Shown here piece by piece: positions 8,764-19,473 of a stretch of DNA of 64,000 nt (positions are counted from its first letter, which is position 1; each line of letters begins with the position of its first letter). The notes beneath the pieces were generated by a model. It was given only the letters and a program-made list of their open reading frames with translations, was not told the origin of the DNA and ran no database searches. Location of the stretch: assembly GCA_015231375.1 (NCBI GenBank), contig JADGBT010000004.1:62001-126000 (forward strand), in the 5' to 3' direction. The position numbers and the translations under genes are program-made. The DNA comes from Magnetococcales bacterium. GTDB taxonomy: Bacteria > Pseudomonadota > Magnetococcia > Magnetococcales > Magnetaquicoccaceae.

Positions 8764-10575
8764 TCATTCCACTTTCAAGACCGCCAGGAAGGCCTCCTGG
8801 GGAATCTCCACCCGACCGATCTGTTTCATGCGTTTCTTGCCGGCCTTTTGTTTTTCCAGCAGCTTGCGCTTGCGGGTGATGTCGCCGCCGTAACACTTGG
8901 CGGTCACGTTCTTGCGCAACGCCTGCACCGTCTCCCGCGCCACCACCTTGGTGCCGATGGCCGCCTGAATGGCCACCTCGAACATCTGGCGATGGATCAA
9001 TTCGCGCATTTTCTTCACCAGATCCCGGCCGCGCGCCATGCTCTTGTCCCGATGCACAATCACCGACAAGGCATCCACCGGATCCCCGTTGATCAGGATA
9101 TCCAGTTTCACCAGTTCCCCGACCCGGTACTCCAGAAACTCGTAATCCAGCGAGGCGTATCCCCGCGACACCGACTTGAGCCGATCGAAGAAGTCCAAGG
9201 CCACCTCGTTCATCGGCATCTCGTAGCGCAACATGGCGCGGGAGTCGGAGATGTACTGGATATCCCGCTGCGTGCCCCGGCGATCGGCGCACAGTTGCAT
9301 CAAAGGCCCGACGTACTCCGGCGGCGCCAGGATCGAGGCCAGGATGAAAGGTTCTTCCAGATGATCGAGCTTGTTGGGCGGGGGCAGCGCGGAAGGGTTA
9401 TGCACCTCCAGCATGGTGCCATCGGTGAGGTAGGCCTGATAGACCACCGTGGGCGCGGTGGTGACCAGATCAAGATTGAACTCCCGTTCCAGCCGTTCCT
9501 GGACGATCTCCATGTGGAGCATGCCCAGAAAGCCGCAACGCATGCCAAACCCCAAAGCCGGGGAGCTTTCGGTTTCAAAGACGATGGAAGAGTCGTTCAG
9601 GGAGAGTTTTTCCAAGGACTCCTTCAACAGCACATAGTCCGAGGAGGTGGTGGGATACAGTCCCGCGAACACCAGGGGCTTGATCTCCTTGAAGCCGGGC
9701 AGCAACTCCGTGGCGGGTCGTCCAGCGTCGGTGATGGTATCTCCCACCCGCGCCATGGCCACCTCTTTGATGCCGGCCACCACCCAACCCACCTCCCCGG
9801 CGGACAGGCTCGGGGTTTCGGTCAGGCGGGGGGTGAAGATGCCGACCCGATCCAGCGGATACTCCATGCCGGTACTCATCAGGCGGATGCGCCGGGTGCG
9901 GCAGGAGGGTTCGGTGGAGAGCTTGCCATCGACAATGCGCACCAGCGACACCACACCCAGGAAATTATCATACCAGGAATCGACGATCAGGGCTTTGAGG
10001 GGGGCGTTGGGATCCCCTTTGGGAGGCGGAATGCGGGCGATCACGGCTTCTAAGATATCGCCGATGCCGATGCCGCTTTTGGCCGAGGCGAGAATGGCGT
10101 CGGAGGCGTCCAGACCGATGACATCCTCGATCTGCTTGCGCACCTTTTCCGGTTCGGCGGAGGGCAGATCGATCTTGTTGAGGACCGGCACCACCGCCAG
10201 ATCGTGATCCAGGGCCATGTAGACATTGGCCAGGGTCTGGGCCTCCACTCCCTGGGCCGCGTCCACCACCAGCAACACCCCCTCGCAGGCCGACAACGAA
10301 CGCGACACCTCGTAGGAGAAGTCCACATGGCCGGGGGTGTCGATGAAATTGAACACATAGGTGCGTCCATCCTGGCCCCGATAATTCAGTCGCATGGACT
10401 GGGCCTTGATGGTGATACCCCGTTCCCGTTCCAGGTCCATGCTGTCGAGAACCTGGGAGGTCATGTCACGGGCGTCCATGGCGCCGGTGAACTCGATCAA
10501 CCGGTCGGCCAGGGTACTTTTTCCATGATCGATGTGGGCTATGATGGAAAAATTGCGAATCAGATCCAAAGACAT
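8764..10575 (-). CDS. lepA: Elongation factor 4 (ribosomal back-translocase)
   Basis: Translational GTPase that acts on stalled or mis-translocated ribosomes and influences ribosome assembly. The 603-residue protein begins [20 protein letters not shown], with G1 [10 protein letters not shown]3 DTPGHVDF and G4 [11 protein letters not shown]-like domains II, III and V follow, then the LepA-specific C-terminal domain with [20 protein letters not shown], a near-invariant stretch. It heads the lepA-lepB-DUF4845-rnc-era-recO string. Confidence 0.98.
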   Translation of the reverse strand: MSLDLIRNFSIIAHIDHGKSTLADRLIEFTGAMDARDMTSQVLDSMDLERERGITIKAQSMRLNYRGQDGRTYVFNFIDTPGHVDFSYEVSRSLSACEGVLLVVDAAQGVEAQTLANVYMALDHDLAVVPVLNKIDLPSAEPEKVRKQIEDVIGLDASDAILASAKSGIGIGDILEAVIARIPPPKGDPNAPLKALIVDSWYDNFLGVVSLVRIVDGKLSTEPSCRTRRIRLMSTGMEYPLDRVGIFTPRLTETPSLSAGEVGWVVAGIKEVAMARVGDTITDAGRPATELLPGFKEIKPLVFAGLYPTTSSDYVLLKESLEKLSLNDSSIVFETESSPALGFGMRCGFLGMLHMEIVQERLEREFNLDLVTTAPTVVYQAYLTDGTMLEVHNPSALPPPNKLDHLEEPFILASILAPPEYVGPLMQLCADRRGTQRDIQYISDSRAMLRYEMPMNEVALDFFDRLKSVSRGYASLDYEFLEYRVGELVKLDILINGDPVDALSVIVHRDKSMARGRDLVKKMRELIHRQMFEVAIQAAIGTKVVARETVQALRKNVTAKCYGGDITRKRKLLEKQKAGKKRMKQIGRVEIPQEAFLAVLKVE

Positions 10576-10667
10576 GAGATGGCACGACCACGAGCAAAGA
10601 AGGGCAAGTCAACCCCGCGCTGACTCAAGGGGGGTCGCGGCTCCCACCGGTTCGGAACGCCGCGCGA

Positions 10668-11114
10668 CTATTTATAATCCCCCCGATCGGTTTTCGCCAG
10701 TTCCACTGTTGCCAGAACCGCCGTTCTGTGCAGCATTTCTCGTTCGGTGCCGGTTTCCGGGGCGTTGGAGAGGGAATACAGGGCCTGATCGCGGGTTTCC
10801 TTGAGGCGCTGGCGGGTCTCTTCCGATTCGGGCAGGGTGTCGGAGAGCAGTTCCCGACCCAGAGCCTCCAGGGTGTCGAGGAGTTCCCCCATCTGATCCA
10901 GTTGATCGCGACGCTGATGGGTGGTCGGTCCCCGTTCGGCGCCGGAGGAGACCCCCAGCGTGGCCAACAGCGGAATCGCTTCCTGAATGCCCGCCGCCGC
11001 TGCCAGGGATTTGGAAAAATTTGCCCCGGGCACGCCGTGAGTGGAAACTTTTGCCTTGGCAACCGCTACACCAGCCGCGCTCTTATCGGATTTTTCCAGG
11101 CGACGAACGGTCAT
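10668..11114 (-). CDS. fliX: FliX-like flagellar assembly regulator
   Basis: A 148-residue protein that resembles alphaproteobacterial FliX. FliX couples early basal-body assembly to FlbD/sigma-54 control of late flagellar genes in Caulobacter. The match rests on the helical C-terminal half: RRDQLDQMGELLDTLEALGR, a run of heptad-like leucines, and the end RTAVLATVELAKTD, which corresponds to the family's closing ELRAEVELAK-type motif. The N-terminus is low-complexity, as in FliX. A strong GGAGGAG precedes the ATG at 11114. FliX occurs mainly in Alphaproteobacteria, so the call bears on taxonomy. It is the only flagellar gene here apart from the distant flhB, so confidence is moderate. Confidence 0.6.
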   Translation of the reverse strand: MTVRRLEKSDKSAAGVAVAKAKVSTHGVPGANFSKSLAAAAGIQEAIPLLATLGVSSGAERGPTTHQRRDQLDQMGELLDTLEALGRELLSDTLPESEETRQRLKETRDQALYSLSNAPETGTEREMLHRTAVLATVELAKTDRGDYK

Positions 11115-11460
11115 GTACGCTCCTCCCAGTGACGTATGCAGGATTTCAGTTGGTCCGGGAAGGATGGGTCATCCGCTTTGCCCGTTGTATTTCTTTACAT
11201 TCAAACCTCATGCCAAACATTCAAACCGCATGCCAATCCGATCCAAATTTGCATGATGGGGGGAGACCCCCCTCACCCCCCGACCGTGGAACTCCACAAG
11301 CACGAGTTCCCCGGTAAATTTGCATGATGGGGGGAGCCCCCCCTCACCCCCCGACCGTGGAACTCCACAAGCACGAGTTCCCCGGTAAATTTGCATGATG
11401 GGGGGAGCCCCCCCTCACCCCCCGACCGTGGAACTCACAAGCACGAGTTCCCCGGTAGAA
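11115..11460. other. Gene-free stretch between leuA and the fliX-like gene
   Basis: No credible gene. The fliX-proximal 130 bp should hold its promoter (not resolved). The leuA-proximal 213 bp are the three-copy tandem repeat described separately. Confidence 0.7.
11245..11457. repeat. Three tandem units of about 72 bp behind leuA
   Basis: Units begin with AAATTTGCATGATGGGGGG at 11245, 11316 and 11388 (periods 71 and 72). Each unit contains a G-run/C-run hairpin and the inverted repeat GGAACTC...GAGTTCC around CACAAGCAC. The first two copies are nearly identical; the third lost one base in the inverted repeat. The array ends 3 bp before the leuA stop codon, so leuA transcripts would run into three successive hairpin pairs. 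It is not a CRISPR, because units abut without spacers. Confidence 0.9.
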
Positions 11461-12996
11461 TCAGACTCCCTGACGGGTTTCGGTCGGTTTGCGGGCCAGT
11501 TTGGCCAAAGCGTTCAAAAAGGCCAGGGCCGAGGCCACCACCACATCGTTGTTGACTCCGCGTCCCTGCACCGAGCGTTCATCGCGTTCCATGTTGACGA
11601 TCACGTCGGCCTGGGCGTCGATGCCGCCGGTGATGGCCCGCACCTCGTAGCGTTGCAGACGCACCTGATCGGCACCCGGCACCAGATGGACAATGGCGTT
11701 GAAAACCGCGTGGATCGCCCCTTCGCCCCAACCGGCCCCCCGCTGGGTCTGGCCATGGATCTGGATCTCCGCCGCCGCCACCGGGGTATCCTCGGTGCCC
11801 GAAGCCACGTGCAGACGAATCAGCTTGTAAGGATCCGCGTCCCGCACCACCTCGTCATCCACCAAGGCGCGGATGTCGTCGTCGAACAAGGTTTTCTTCT
11901 TGTCGGCCAGATCCTTGAAGCGTTGCATGATCCGTTCGATCTGGGAGTCCGGGAGTTGATACCCCATCTCCCGCAACCGCTCGGTGAAGGCGTGACGACC
12001 GGAATGTTTGCCCAGCACCAGCCGGTTGGTGGCCAGACCCACGGAAGCCGGAGTCATGATTTCGTAGGTGGAGGCGTCCTTGAGCATGCCCGCCTGATGG
12101 ATGCCGGACTCGTGGGCAAAGGCGTTGGCGCCGACGATGGCCTTGTTGGGCTGGATGGGAAAACCGGTGGTGCGGGAGATCAGACGGGAGGCGGCGGTGA
12201 TCTCTTCGGTGACCACATCGGTGTGATACGGCATGATGTCCCGCCGGGTGCGCAGGGCCATGACCACCTCTTCCAAGGCGGCGTTGCCAGCCCGTTCGCC
12301 GAGTCCGTTGATGGTACACTCCACCTGACGGGCGCCGTGACGGATGGCGGACAGGGAGTTGGCGGTGGCCAATCCCAGATCGTTGTGACAATGCACCGAG
12401 ATGATCGCCCGGTGGACATTGGGCACCCGCGACATGAGTTGCTGGATCCGTTCGCCAAATTCGTGGGGCAGGGTATAGCCCACGGTGTCCGGGATGTTGA
12501 CGGTGGTGGCTCCGGCGTCAATCACCGCCTCGACGATGCGACAGAGAAAATCCATCTCCGAGCGACCCGCGTCCTCGGCGGACCACTCCACATTGGCGGT
12601 GTAGCGGGCGGCGCGGCGCACTCCGGCCACCGCAGCCTCCACCACCTGATCCGGGGTCATGCCGAGTTTGTGCTGCATGTGGATAGGACTGGTGGCGATG
12701 AACAGATGAATGCGGGGATCGACCCCTTCGCGCAGCGCCTCCCAGGCCCGATCGATATCCTCGTTTCTGGCCCGCGCCAGACCGGCCACCGAGCACTCCC
12801 GCACCTCCCGCGCCACCATGCGCACCGCCTCGAAGTTGCCCGGCGAAGAGATGGGAAAACCGGCCTCGATCACATCCACCTTGAGGCGTTCCAACTGCCG
12901 GGCGACCCGAAGCTTCTCCTCCGCGTTCATCGAGGCGCCGGGAGACTGTTCTCCATCCCGCAGGGTAGTATCGAAGATGAAAACTTTTTCGGACAT
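11461..12996 (-). CDS. leuA: 2-isopropylmalate synthase
   Basis: First committed enzyme of leucine biosynthesis: condenses acetyl-CoA with 2-oxoisovalerate. The DRE-TIM metallolyase barrel begins FIFDTTLRDGEQSPGA, with the metal-binding HCHNDLGLATANS and GLGERAGNAALEEVVM. The C-terminal LeuA regulatory domain is complete to about residue 500, consistent with leucine feedback inhibition. The length (511) is standard for the long LeuA type. A GGAGT ribosome-binding site precedes the ATG. It is the last gene of the ilvB-ilvH-ilvC-psd-pssA-leuA block. Confidence 0.98.
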   Translation of the reverse strand: MSEKVFIFDTTLRDGEQSPGASMNAEEKLRVARQLERLKVDVIEAGFPISSPGNFEAVRMVAREVRECSVAGLARARNEDIDRAWEALREGVDPRIHLFIATSPIHMQHKLGMTPDQVVEAAVAGVRRAARYTANVEWSAEDAGRSEMDFLCRIVEAVIDAGATTVNIPDTVGYTLPHEFGERIQQLMSRVPNVHRAIISVHCHNDLGLATANSLSAIRHGARQVECTINGLGERAGNAALEEVVMALRTRRDIMPYHTDVVTEEITAASRLISRTTGFPIQPNKAIVGANAFAHESGIHQAGMLKDASTYEIMTPASVGLATNRLVLGKHSGRHAFTERLREMGYQLPDSQIERIMQRFKDLADKKKTLFDDDIRALVDDEVVRDADPYKLIRLHVASGTEDTPVAAAEIQIHGQTQRGAGWGEGAIHAVFNAIVHLVPGADQVRLQRYEVRAITGGIDAQADVIVNMERDERSVQGRGVNNDVVVASALAFLNALAKLARKPTETRQGV

Positions 12997-13049
12997 GTCT
13001 CGTCACTCCATGCGACTCGCGGGGCAGACCTCTTTAGTTGCAAAGAGGA

Positions 13050-13862
13050 CTACTCGGTGAACTCCTGAACCTCGTCCTCCTCCTCCTCCTGCCCCTGGGC
13101 CAGCAGTCTGCGGTACTCCCGATGGCTGGAGTACGAAGAGAGCAGATAGGCCCATCCCACCACGAACAGGGTCGCCGCCATGTGAATGGTGAGCACGGTG
13201 ATGAACACCACCACGGCCACCAGCGCCAGGAAAGGCCGTTTGCGATGCCAATTGAACTCCTTGAAGCTGCGGAAGCGGATGCCGCTCACCATCAGGATGC
13301 CCAACGCGTAGACCAGAAACAGCGGCAGCCAACGCCAGAAATCGGAGATTCCCGCCGCAGCCCGATCCTGGGGCGCGATGCCCAGTTCCACATAAAACAG
13401 CACCGTGGCCGCCAGCACCCCGGCGGCGGCCGGAATGGGCAGACCCTGGAAGTAGCGTTTGGCCACCTCCTCGTCGGGCGCGGATTTTTGCACATTGAAG
13501 CGCGCCAGACGCAGCGCCCCGCACACCGCGAACAAAAACGCCCCGGCCCAGCCCACCCGTGAAAACGGCGTCAAGGCCCACTGGTGAATCAGCACCGCCG
13601 GCGCGATGCCGAAGGACATGAAATCCGCCAGACTGTCGTACTCCTTGCCGAACGCCGAAGTGGCGTTCATGGCCCGCGCCACGCGACCGTCCAGACCATC
13701 GAACACCCCGGCCACCAGAATGGCCAAGGCTCCATAATAATAATCCCCGGTCAAGGCCGCCATGATGGCGTAAAACCCGAAAAACATCCCGCCGGTGGTC
13801 AACAGACACGGAAAGATGAAGGCCCCTTTTTTCTGGGGGGGGGTGGTTTTGATTTCGCTCAC
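13050..13862 (-). CDS. pssA: CDP-diacylglycerol--serine O-phosphatidyltransferase
   Basis: Makes phosphatidylserine from CDP-diacylglycerol and serine in the inner membrane. The CDP-alcohol phosphotransferase motif is complete: FDGLDGRVARAMNATSAFG, continuing to KEYDSLAD, with all three catalytic aspartates. Several hydrophobic helices follow, and the tail is acidic (QGQEEEEDEVQEF). I place the start at the GTG at 13862 because GGGGAG lies 10 nt upstream; a GTG at 13880 is also in frame. Its product feeds psd directly upstream, and psd-pssA-leuA is a conserved order. Confidence 0.95.
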   Translation of the reverse strand: MSEIKTTPPQKKGAFIFPCLLTTGGMFFGFYAIMAALTGDYYYGALAILVAGVFDGLDGRVARAMNATSAFGKEYDSLADFMSFGIAPAVLIHQWALTPFSRVGWAGAFLFAVCGALRLARFNVQKSAPDEEVAKRYFQGLPIPAAAGVLAATVLFYVELGIAPQDRAAAGISDFWRWLPLFLVYALGILMVSGIRFRSFKEFNWHRKRPFLALVAVVVFITVLTIHMAATLFVVGWAYLLSSYSSHREYRRLLAQGQEEEEDEVQEFTE

Positions 13863-13906
13863 GTTCGCTATGCTCCCCACGGATCACGTTGCCAAAAAGA
13901 CAAAGT

Positions 13907-14545
13907 TTACAACCGGGCGATCACCGTCTCCCCGGCACGGGTCTGGTCCCCCAGAACCGGTTCGATCCGGGCCGAAAGCGGCAGATAGACATCCACCCGC
14001 GAACCGAAACGGATCAGTCCGAACCGTTGTCCCGCCGGCATGGCGTCTCCGGGTTTGAGGTAGCAGACAATGCGCCGGGCCACCAGACCCGCCACCTGCA
14101 CGAACGAAATTCGTTCCCCTGCGGCGGTCACCACACACACCTCCATGCGCTCGTTTTCCACCGAGGCCTTGTCCAACGCCGCGTTCAGGAACTTGCCCGG
14201 ATGATAGGCCACCTGTTCCACCCGACCCGCGATGGGAAAGCGGTTCACATGCACGCTGAAGACATTCATGAAGATCGAAAACTTGCGCGCCGGCAATCCC
14301 GACAACGGCGCGATGGTCTCTTCGATGGCCACCACCTTGCCATCCGCCGGGGCGATCACCAGACCATCCCCGCTGGGGGTTTGCCGTTCCGGATCCCGGA
14401 AGAACCACACGCACCACCCGGCCAGAATCCACAACACGGCCTGGAGGGGACGATAGGGCAGCCAGGCGGTTCCGGCCAGGGCCACCAGTACGAATATCCC
14501 GATAAACGGCAGACCTTCCTTGGCCACCGGCGAACGCATCGCCAT
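13907..14545 (-). CDS. psd: Phosphatidylserine decarboxylase proenzyme (short type)
   Basis: Converts phosphatidylserine to phosphatidylethanolamine. The proenzyme cleaves itself to make a pyruvoyl group: the cleavage motif is the GS in GLIRFGSRVDVYLP near the C-terminus. With the ATG at 14545, preceded by GAGGAG at good spacing, the product is 212 residues, matching the short Psd class. A longer in-frame ORF reaches 14641 but its extra N-terminus is just the intergenic repeat read as protein (MNPPDPLF). Hydrophobic segments near residues 15-50 anchor it to the membrane. It is the partner of pssA. Confidence 0.95.
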   Translation of the reverse strand: MAMRSPVAKEGLPFIGIFVLVALAGTAWLPYRPLQAVLWILAGWCVWFFRDPERQTPSGDGLVIAPADGKVVAIEETIAPLSGLPARKFSIFMNVFSVHVNRFPIAGRVEQVAYHPGKFLNAALDKASVENERMEVCVVTAAGERISFVQVAGLVARRIVCYLKPGDAMPAGQRFGLIRFGSRVDVYLPLSARIEPVLGDQTRAGETVIARL

Positions 14546-14576
14546 AACGATCTCCTCGATATTGCCCAAACTATTG

Positions 14577-14726
14577 AAAGAAAAGAGGGGGTCTGGGGGA
14601 TTCATCCCCCAGGGTTTTGATTTTTTTGCTTTTAAAAACAAATTGAAATTGATTTTTTTGTTTTTAAAAGACGAAAGACAAAGTCCTGGGGGGATGAATC
14701 CCCCCAGACCCCTCTCTTTTTTTTTA
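14577..14726. repeat. Dispersed intergenic inverted-repeat element, copy 2 (two facing units)
   Basis: This is the clearest copy. The left unit is AAAGAGGGGGTCTGGGGGATTC, ATCCCCCAGGGTTTTGA, then a T/A tract. The right unit is the near-exact reverse complement, ending ATCCCCCCAGACCCCTCTC and nine T. The centre is A/T-rich (TTTTTTTGTTTTTAAAAG). It fills nearly all of the spacer between ilvC and psd, inside what should be one operon. Confidence 0.85.
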
Positions 14727-14736
14727 CCAGTGGTCC

Positions 14737-16349
<1,613 letters not shown>

Positions 16350-16462
16350 CGCGCTCTCCTGGCAAATTTTACTGGTTTAACGCCATCATAAAACAGGATG
16401 CCCTGTTGGTACAATGTCAACGGAAAAGTTGAAAAACCTCATCAATCCAAAAAAACCTAACA

Positions 16463-17206
16463 CTACAAAAATTCCGGTTCCTCGGTCACCCAGGCCAGAT
16501 AAAGATCAATGTCTTTGCGCTTTCCAACATAAACAACATTATTTGTCTGCTTATTAAAAGGATCGAGAAATGTGTTAAAATCTTCAAAATGCTTATTGGA
16601 TTGACTGAACGAATGAATCAGCACCACAGCAGAAGAAGCCTCAAATCTTTCAGCCTCGATTAATGCAGAAGCTGTTCTATGCAACAATAAATATCGGATC
16701 GATTGATCATTTTTGTCTACAATCTTCTGATCAAGAGATTCATACAACTTTTCAAGCCGATCAGTTCGAGATTCATTGTTTTGATTATCATTTTGTTTAG
16801 ACAACCAATCCTGGACAATCTCCATATCCTTCCCATCATCCAACACAACAACAATAACAATTGACTCTTTCGTTGAATTCTTTTTATTAGCAAGAACCAG
16901 GAGATCAACTTCTGGTTGTGTTCCTTCAGATCCCAAGCCAATCTTATATTTAACGACAGCAGAATGATATTGATAATTATTCAAAACAGATTTTTCAATT
17001 ACGTTTTTAATGCACGTTGGAAATCCGATCGAGTTCGTCCATTTCTTCAGCAACGCCTGTTTCGTCCTTGCAATTCTTGGCCAATCTTCTGAACTCTGGA
17101 TTGGCTCGAAACCAGCATCTTTCAAAGCACCCTCCGTGGCAAAATCGGTTGGCACCTTATTATTGTTTGACTTATAAATATTATTCATTCGCATATCTCT
17201 CGACAT
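16463..17206 (-). CDS. DUF6946-like protein, AT-rich insertion in the ilv operon
   Basis: A 247-residue protein, probably of the DUF6946 family. The match is to my memory of the family: SIRYLLLHRTASALIEAERF, AVVLIHSFSQSNKHFEDFN and a closing LYLAWVTE. The middle, EVDLLVLANKKNSTKE followed by IVIVVVLDDGKDME, looks like a PD-(D/E)XK-type strand pair (D...D-x-K), but the usual ExK seems changed to DGK. Base composition and codon use are plainly AT-rich (many AAT, AAA, ATT), unlike every neighbour, which marks recent transfer. It sits on the operon strand between ilvB and ilvH. Role unknown; a defence or modification function is only a guess. Confidence 0.7.
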   Translation of the reverse strand: MSRDMRMNNIYKSNNNKVPTDFATEGALKDAGFEPIQSSEDWPRIARTKQALLKKWTNSIGFPTCIKNVIEKSVLNNYQYHSAVVKYKIGLGSEGTQPEVDLLVLANKKNSTKESIVIVVVLDDGKDMEIVQDWLSKQNDNQNNESRTDRLEKLYESLDQKIVDKNDQSIRYLLLHRTASALIEAERFEASSAVVLIHSFSQSNKHFEDFNTFLDPFNKQTNNVVYVGKRKDIDLYLAWVTEEPEFL

Positions 17207-17408
17207 ATTCCAACCGACAGTAACATTCCCTGTTCAATCATACCACTCTCAATGGCCCACTCCCGCTGCCATCGGGTATTAGAAATCTAAGAAACACGAC
17301 TTCTCACCAATCCCGCCTTTCGGTCGCGCAGCTTCTGACCAGGATCTGAAGTTCGGAAGGGGCAAACGCCCCGCGCACTCCAGACCCTGGATAAAAGCTT
17401 GCATCCCC

Positions 17409-19106
17409 TTAAATCAAGATCATCTCACTCAACCCCGCCCCGGCGGGCACCATGGGATAGACGTTGGCCTCCCGGTTGACATGGAAGTCCATGATCACGG
17501 TACCCGGATACGCCAGTCCCTTTTCCAAGGTGGCGTTCACGTCGGCCACCTTGTCGCAACGCAGACCCAGCGCGCCGTAGGCTTCGGCCAGCTTGACGAA
17601 ATCCGGGGTCACGTCCATGTCGGACTCGGCGTAGCGGCGTTGATAGAAGAACTCCTGCCACTGGCGCACCATGCCCAGATAGCCATTGTTCAAGATCACC
17701 ACCTTCACGGGCAGGTGATACTGGAGGCAGGTGGCGAACTCCTGGATGTTCATCTGGAGAGAGCCTTCGCCGGTGATCACCACCACCTGGGCGTCGGGCA
17801 TGGCCACCTGGGCGCCCATGCCGGCGGGCAGACCATACCCCATGGTGCCCAGTCCGCCGGAGGTGAGCCAGCGCCGTGGCTTCTGGAAGCCGTAGAACTG
17901 GGCGGCCCACATCTGATGCTGTCCCACGTCGGTGGCGATGATGGCTTCGCCCTTGGTGATGGTGTGCAGACATTGCAGCACATACTGCGGCTCGATCACC
18001 TCCGGCCCCTGGATGTAGCGCAGACACTCGCGCTTGCGCCAGCCGTTGATCTCCTCCCACCAATCGGAGACATCCGGTCTGGCGGCCTGGAATTCCGGTG
18101 CGTGGACCAGTTCGTTGAGTTGGCCGAGCACCTGTTTGACATCTCCCACGATGGGCAGATCCACCTTGACGTTCTTGGAGATGGAGGTGGGATCCACGTC
18201 GATGTGGATGATGGTGGCATGAGGCGCGAAGACCGAAATCTTGCCGGTCACCCGATCGTCGAAGCGGGCGCCGATGGCCACCAGCAGGTCGCAGTGGGAG
18301 ACCGCCATGTTGGCTTCGTAGGTGCCATGCATGCCCAGCATGCCGATGAAACGGTCATCCGCCGCCGGGAAGGAACCGAGGCCCATCAGGGTGTTGGTGA
18401 CCGGGAATCCCAGCCCTTCCACCAGATGGAACAACTCTTCAGATGCATCGGACAACACCGCGCCGCCGCCCACGTACAAAACCGGCTTTTTGGCCTGTTG
18501 GAGCAGACGCGCGCCCCGGCGGATCTGGCCGATGTGACCGATCTGGGTGGGACGATAGGAACGGATTTTCGGTTCGGCGGCGGAGTGGACATATTCCGCC
18601 TCGGCCACGGTCACGTCCTTGGGGATGTCCACCAGCACCGGACCGGGACGACCGGTGCGGGCGATGTAGTGGGCCTCCCGCAGCACCCGCGCCAGATCGT
18701 TGACATCCCGCACCAGAAAGTTGTGCTTGGTGCAGGAGCGGGTGATGCCCACGGTATCCGCCTCCTGGAAGGCGTCGTTGCCGATGAGGGCCACCGGCAC
18801 CTGTCCGGAGATGCACAACAAGGGAATGGAGTCCATGTGGGCCGTGGCCAGACCGGTGACGGCGTTGGTGGCTCCGGGGCCCGAGGTGACGATGGCCACC
18901 CCCACCCGTCCGGTAACCCGCGCGTAGCCGTCGGCGGCGTGGACCGCGCCCTGCTCGTGGCGGGTGAGATAGTGATGGATGCGGTGTTTGTTTTTATACA
19001 ATTCGTCATAGATGTACAATACGGTCCCGCCGGGGTAGCCGAACAGGGTATCGACCCCCAAATCCAACAGGGTTTGAATGACGATTTGCGCGCCCGTCAT
19101 TTTCAC
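17409..19106 (-). CDS. ilvB: Acetolactate synthase large (catalytic) subunit
   Basis: Thiamine-diphosphate enzyme that makes acetolactate or acetohydroxybutyrate from pyruvate. The 565-residue protein starts at a GTG with GGAGT 8 nt upstream. Visible motifs are [16 protein letters not shown], the catalytic-glutamate box [15 protein letters not shown], the FAD/linker region [15 protein letters not shown], and the C-terminal [14 protein letters not shown]. The ThDP/Mg2+ motif reads [13 protein letters not shown], with Glu where the family usually has Asp (GDG). The gene heads the branched-chain block. Confidence 0.97.
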   Translation of the reverse strand: MKMTGAQIVIQTLLDLGVDTLFGYPGGTVLYIYDELYKNKHRIHHYLTRHEQGAVHAADGYARVTGRVGVAIVTSGPGATNAVTGLATAHMDSIPLLCISGQVPVALIGNDAFQEADTVGITRSCTKHNFLVRDVNDLARVLREAHYIARTGRPGPVLVDIPKDVTVAEAEYVHSAAEPKIRSYRPTQIGHIGQIRRGARLLQQAKKPVLYVGGGAVLSDASEELFHLVEGLGFPVTNTLMGLGSFPAADDRFIGMLGMHGTYEANMAVSHCDLLVAIGARFDDRVTGKISVFAPHATIIHIDVDPTSISKNVKVDLPIVGDVKQVLGQLNELVHAPEFQAARPDVSDWWEEINGWRKRECLRYIQGPEVIEPQYVLQCLHTITKGEAIIATDVGQHQMWAAQFYGFQKPRRWLTSGGLGTMGYGLPAGMGAQVAMPDAQVVVITGEGSLQMNIQEFATCLQYHLPVKVVILNNGYLGMVRQWQEFFYQRRYAESDMDVTPDFVKLAEAYGALGLRCDKVADVNATLEKGLAYPGTVIMDFHVNREANVYPMVPAGAGLSEMILI

Positions 19107-19473
19107 GTTCGTTCACTCCTTGAATTGCAGGAAAGAGATTCCTCTGATGCTTGTGACATGAAAAGAAACTATGAAGTTCCCCGCCAGCCGTGTCAACCGA
19201 CGTGAAAAAATTTACCGCGACACCCGGCGCCAAGGCCACCCAACCACCCCCGTAGGCCATGCCCGCCATGAAAACGCCCCATCCCGCGCGGCGGGAGGGC
19301 AACGCGGGGTCAATGTGTTGGCAACCATGGCTTTTCTCCCTGTTTTGTTCTACAAATACAAAACGAGAATATCCAGCGCGTCCCCCCTCCCGCATCGCTT
19401 GCGGTTTCGAGGGGCATGTTACCATGGACGAAGCCTTTGGCGTCACTTAATCATTTCGGGTCGGAGTGGGTTC
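19107..19473. other. 367-bp divergent intergenic region (ilvB leader / dynamin-like gene promoter)
   Basis: No gene. For ilvB (minus) the only structured element is a GC-rich hairpin followed by four T (19271-19299). A short open frame just before the hairpin (MVANTLTPRCPP...) lacks the Ile/Leu/Val run expected of an ilv leader peptide. For the plus-strand gene, GGAG lies just before the start at 19474. Promoters could not be assigned. Confidence 0.5.
19271..19299 (-). terminator. Possible attenuator hairpin upstream of ilvB
   Basis: On the minus strand CCCTCCCG pairs with CGGGATGGG (one bulge) and is followed by GCGTTTT, about 165 nt before the ilvB start. The T run is short and no convincing leader peptide precedes it, so this is only a candidate for transcription attenuation. 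Confidence 0.25.

Noticed and set aside
11245-11457. Three-copy repeat considered as a CRISPR array
   Set aside because: Units are about 72 bp and abut directly with no spacers, and there are no cas genes.
14546-14641. N-terminal extension of Psd to 14641
   Set aside because: The extra residues are the dispersed repeat read as protein, and a good ribosome-binding site precedes the ATG at 14545.
19310-19340. Short frame MVANTLTPRCPP upstream of ilvB, considered as an ilv leader peptide
   Set aside because: It lacks a run of Ile, Leu or Val codons; only the downstream hairpin is suggestive.
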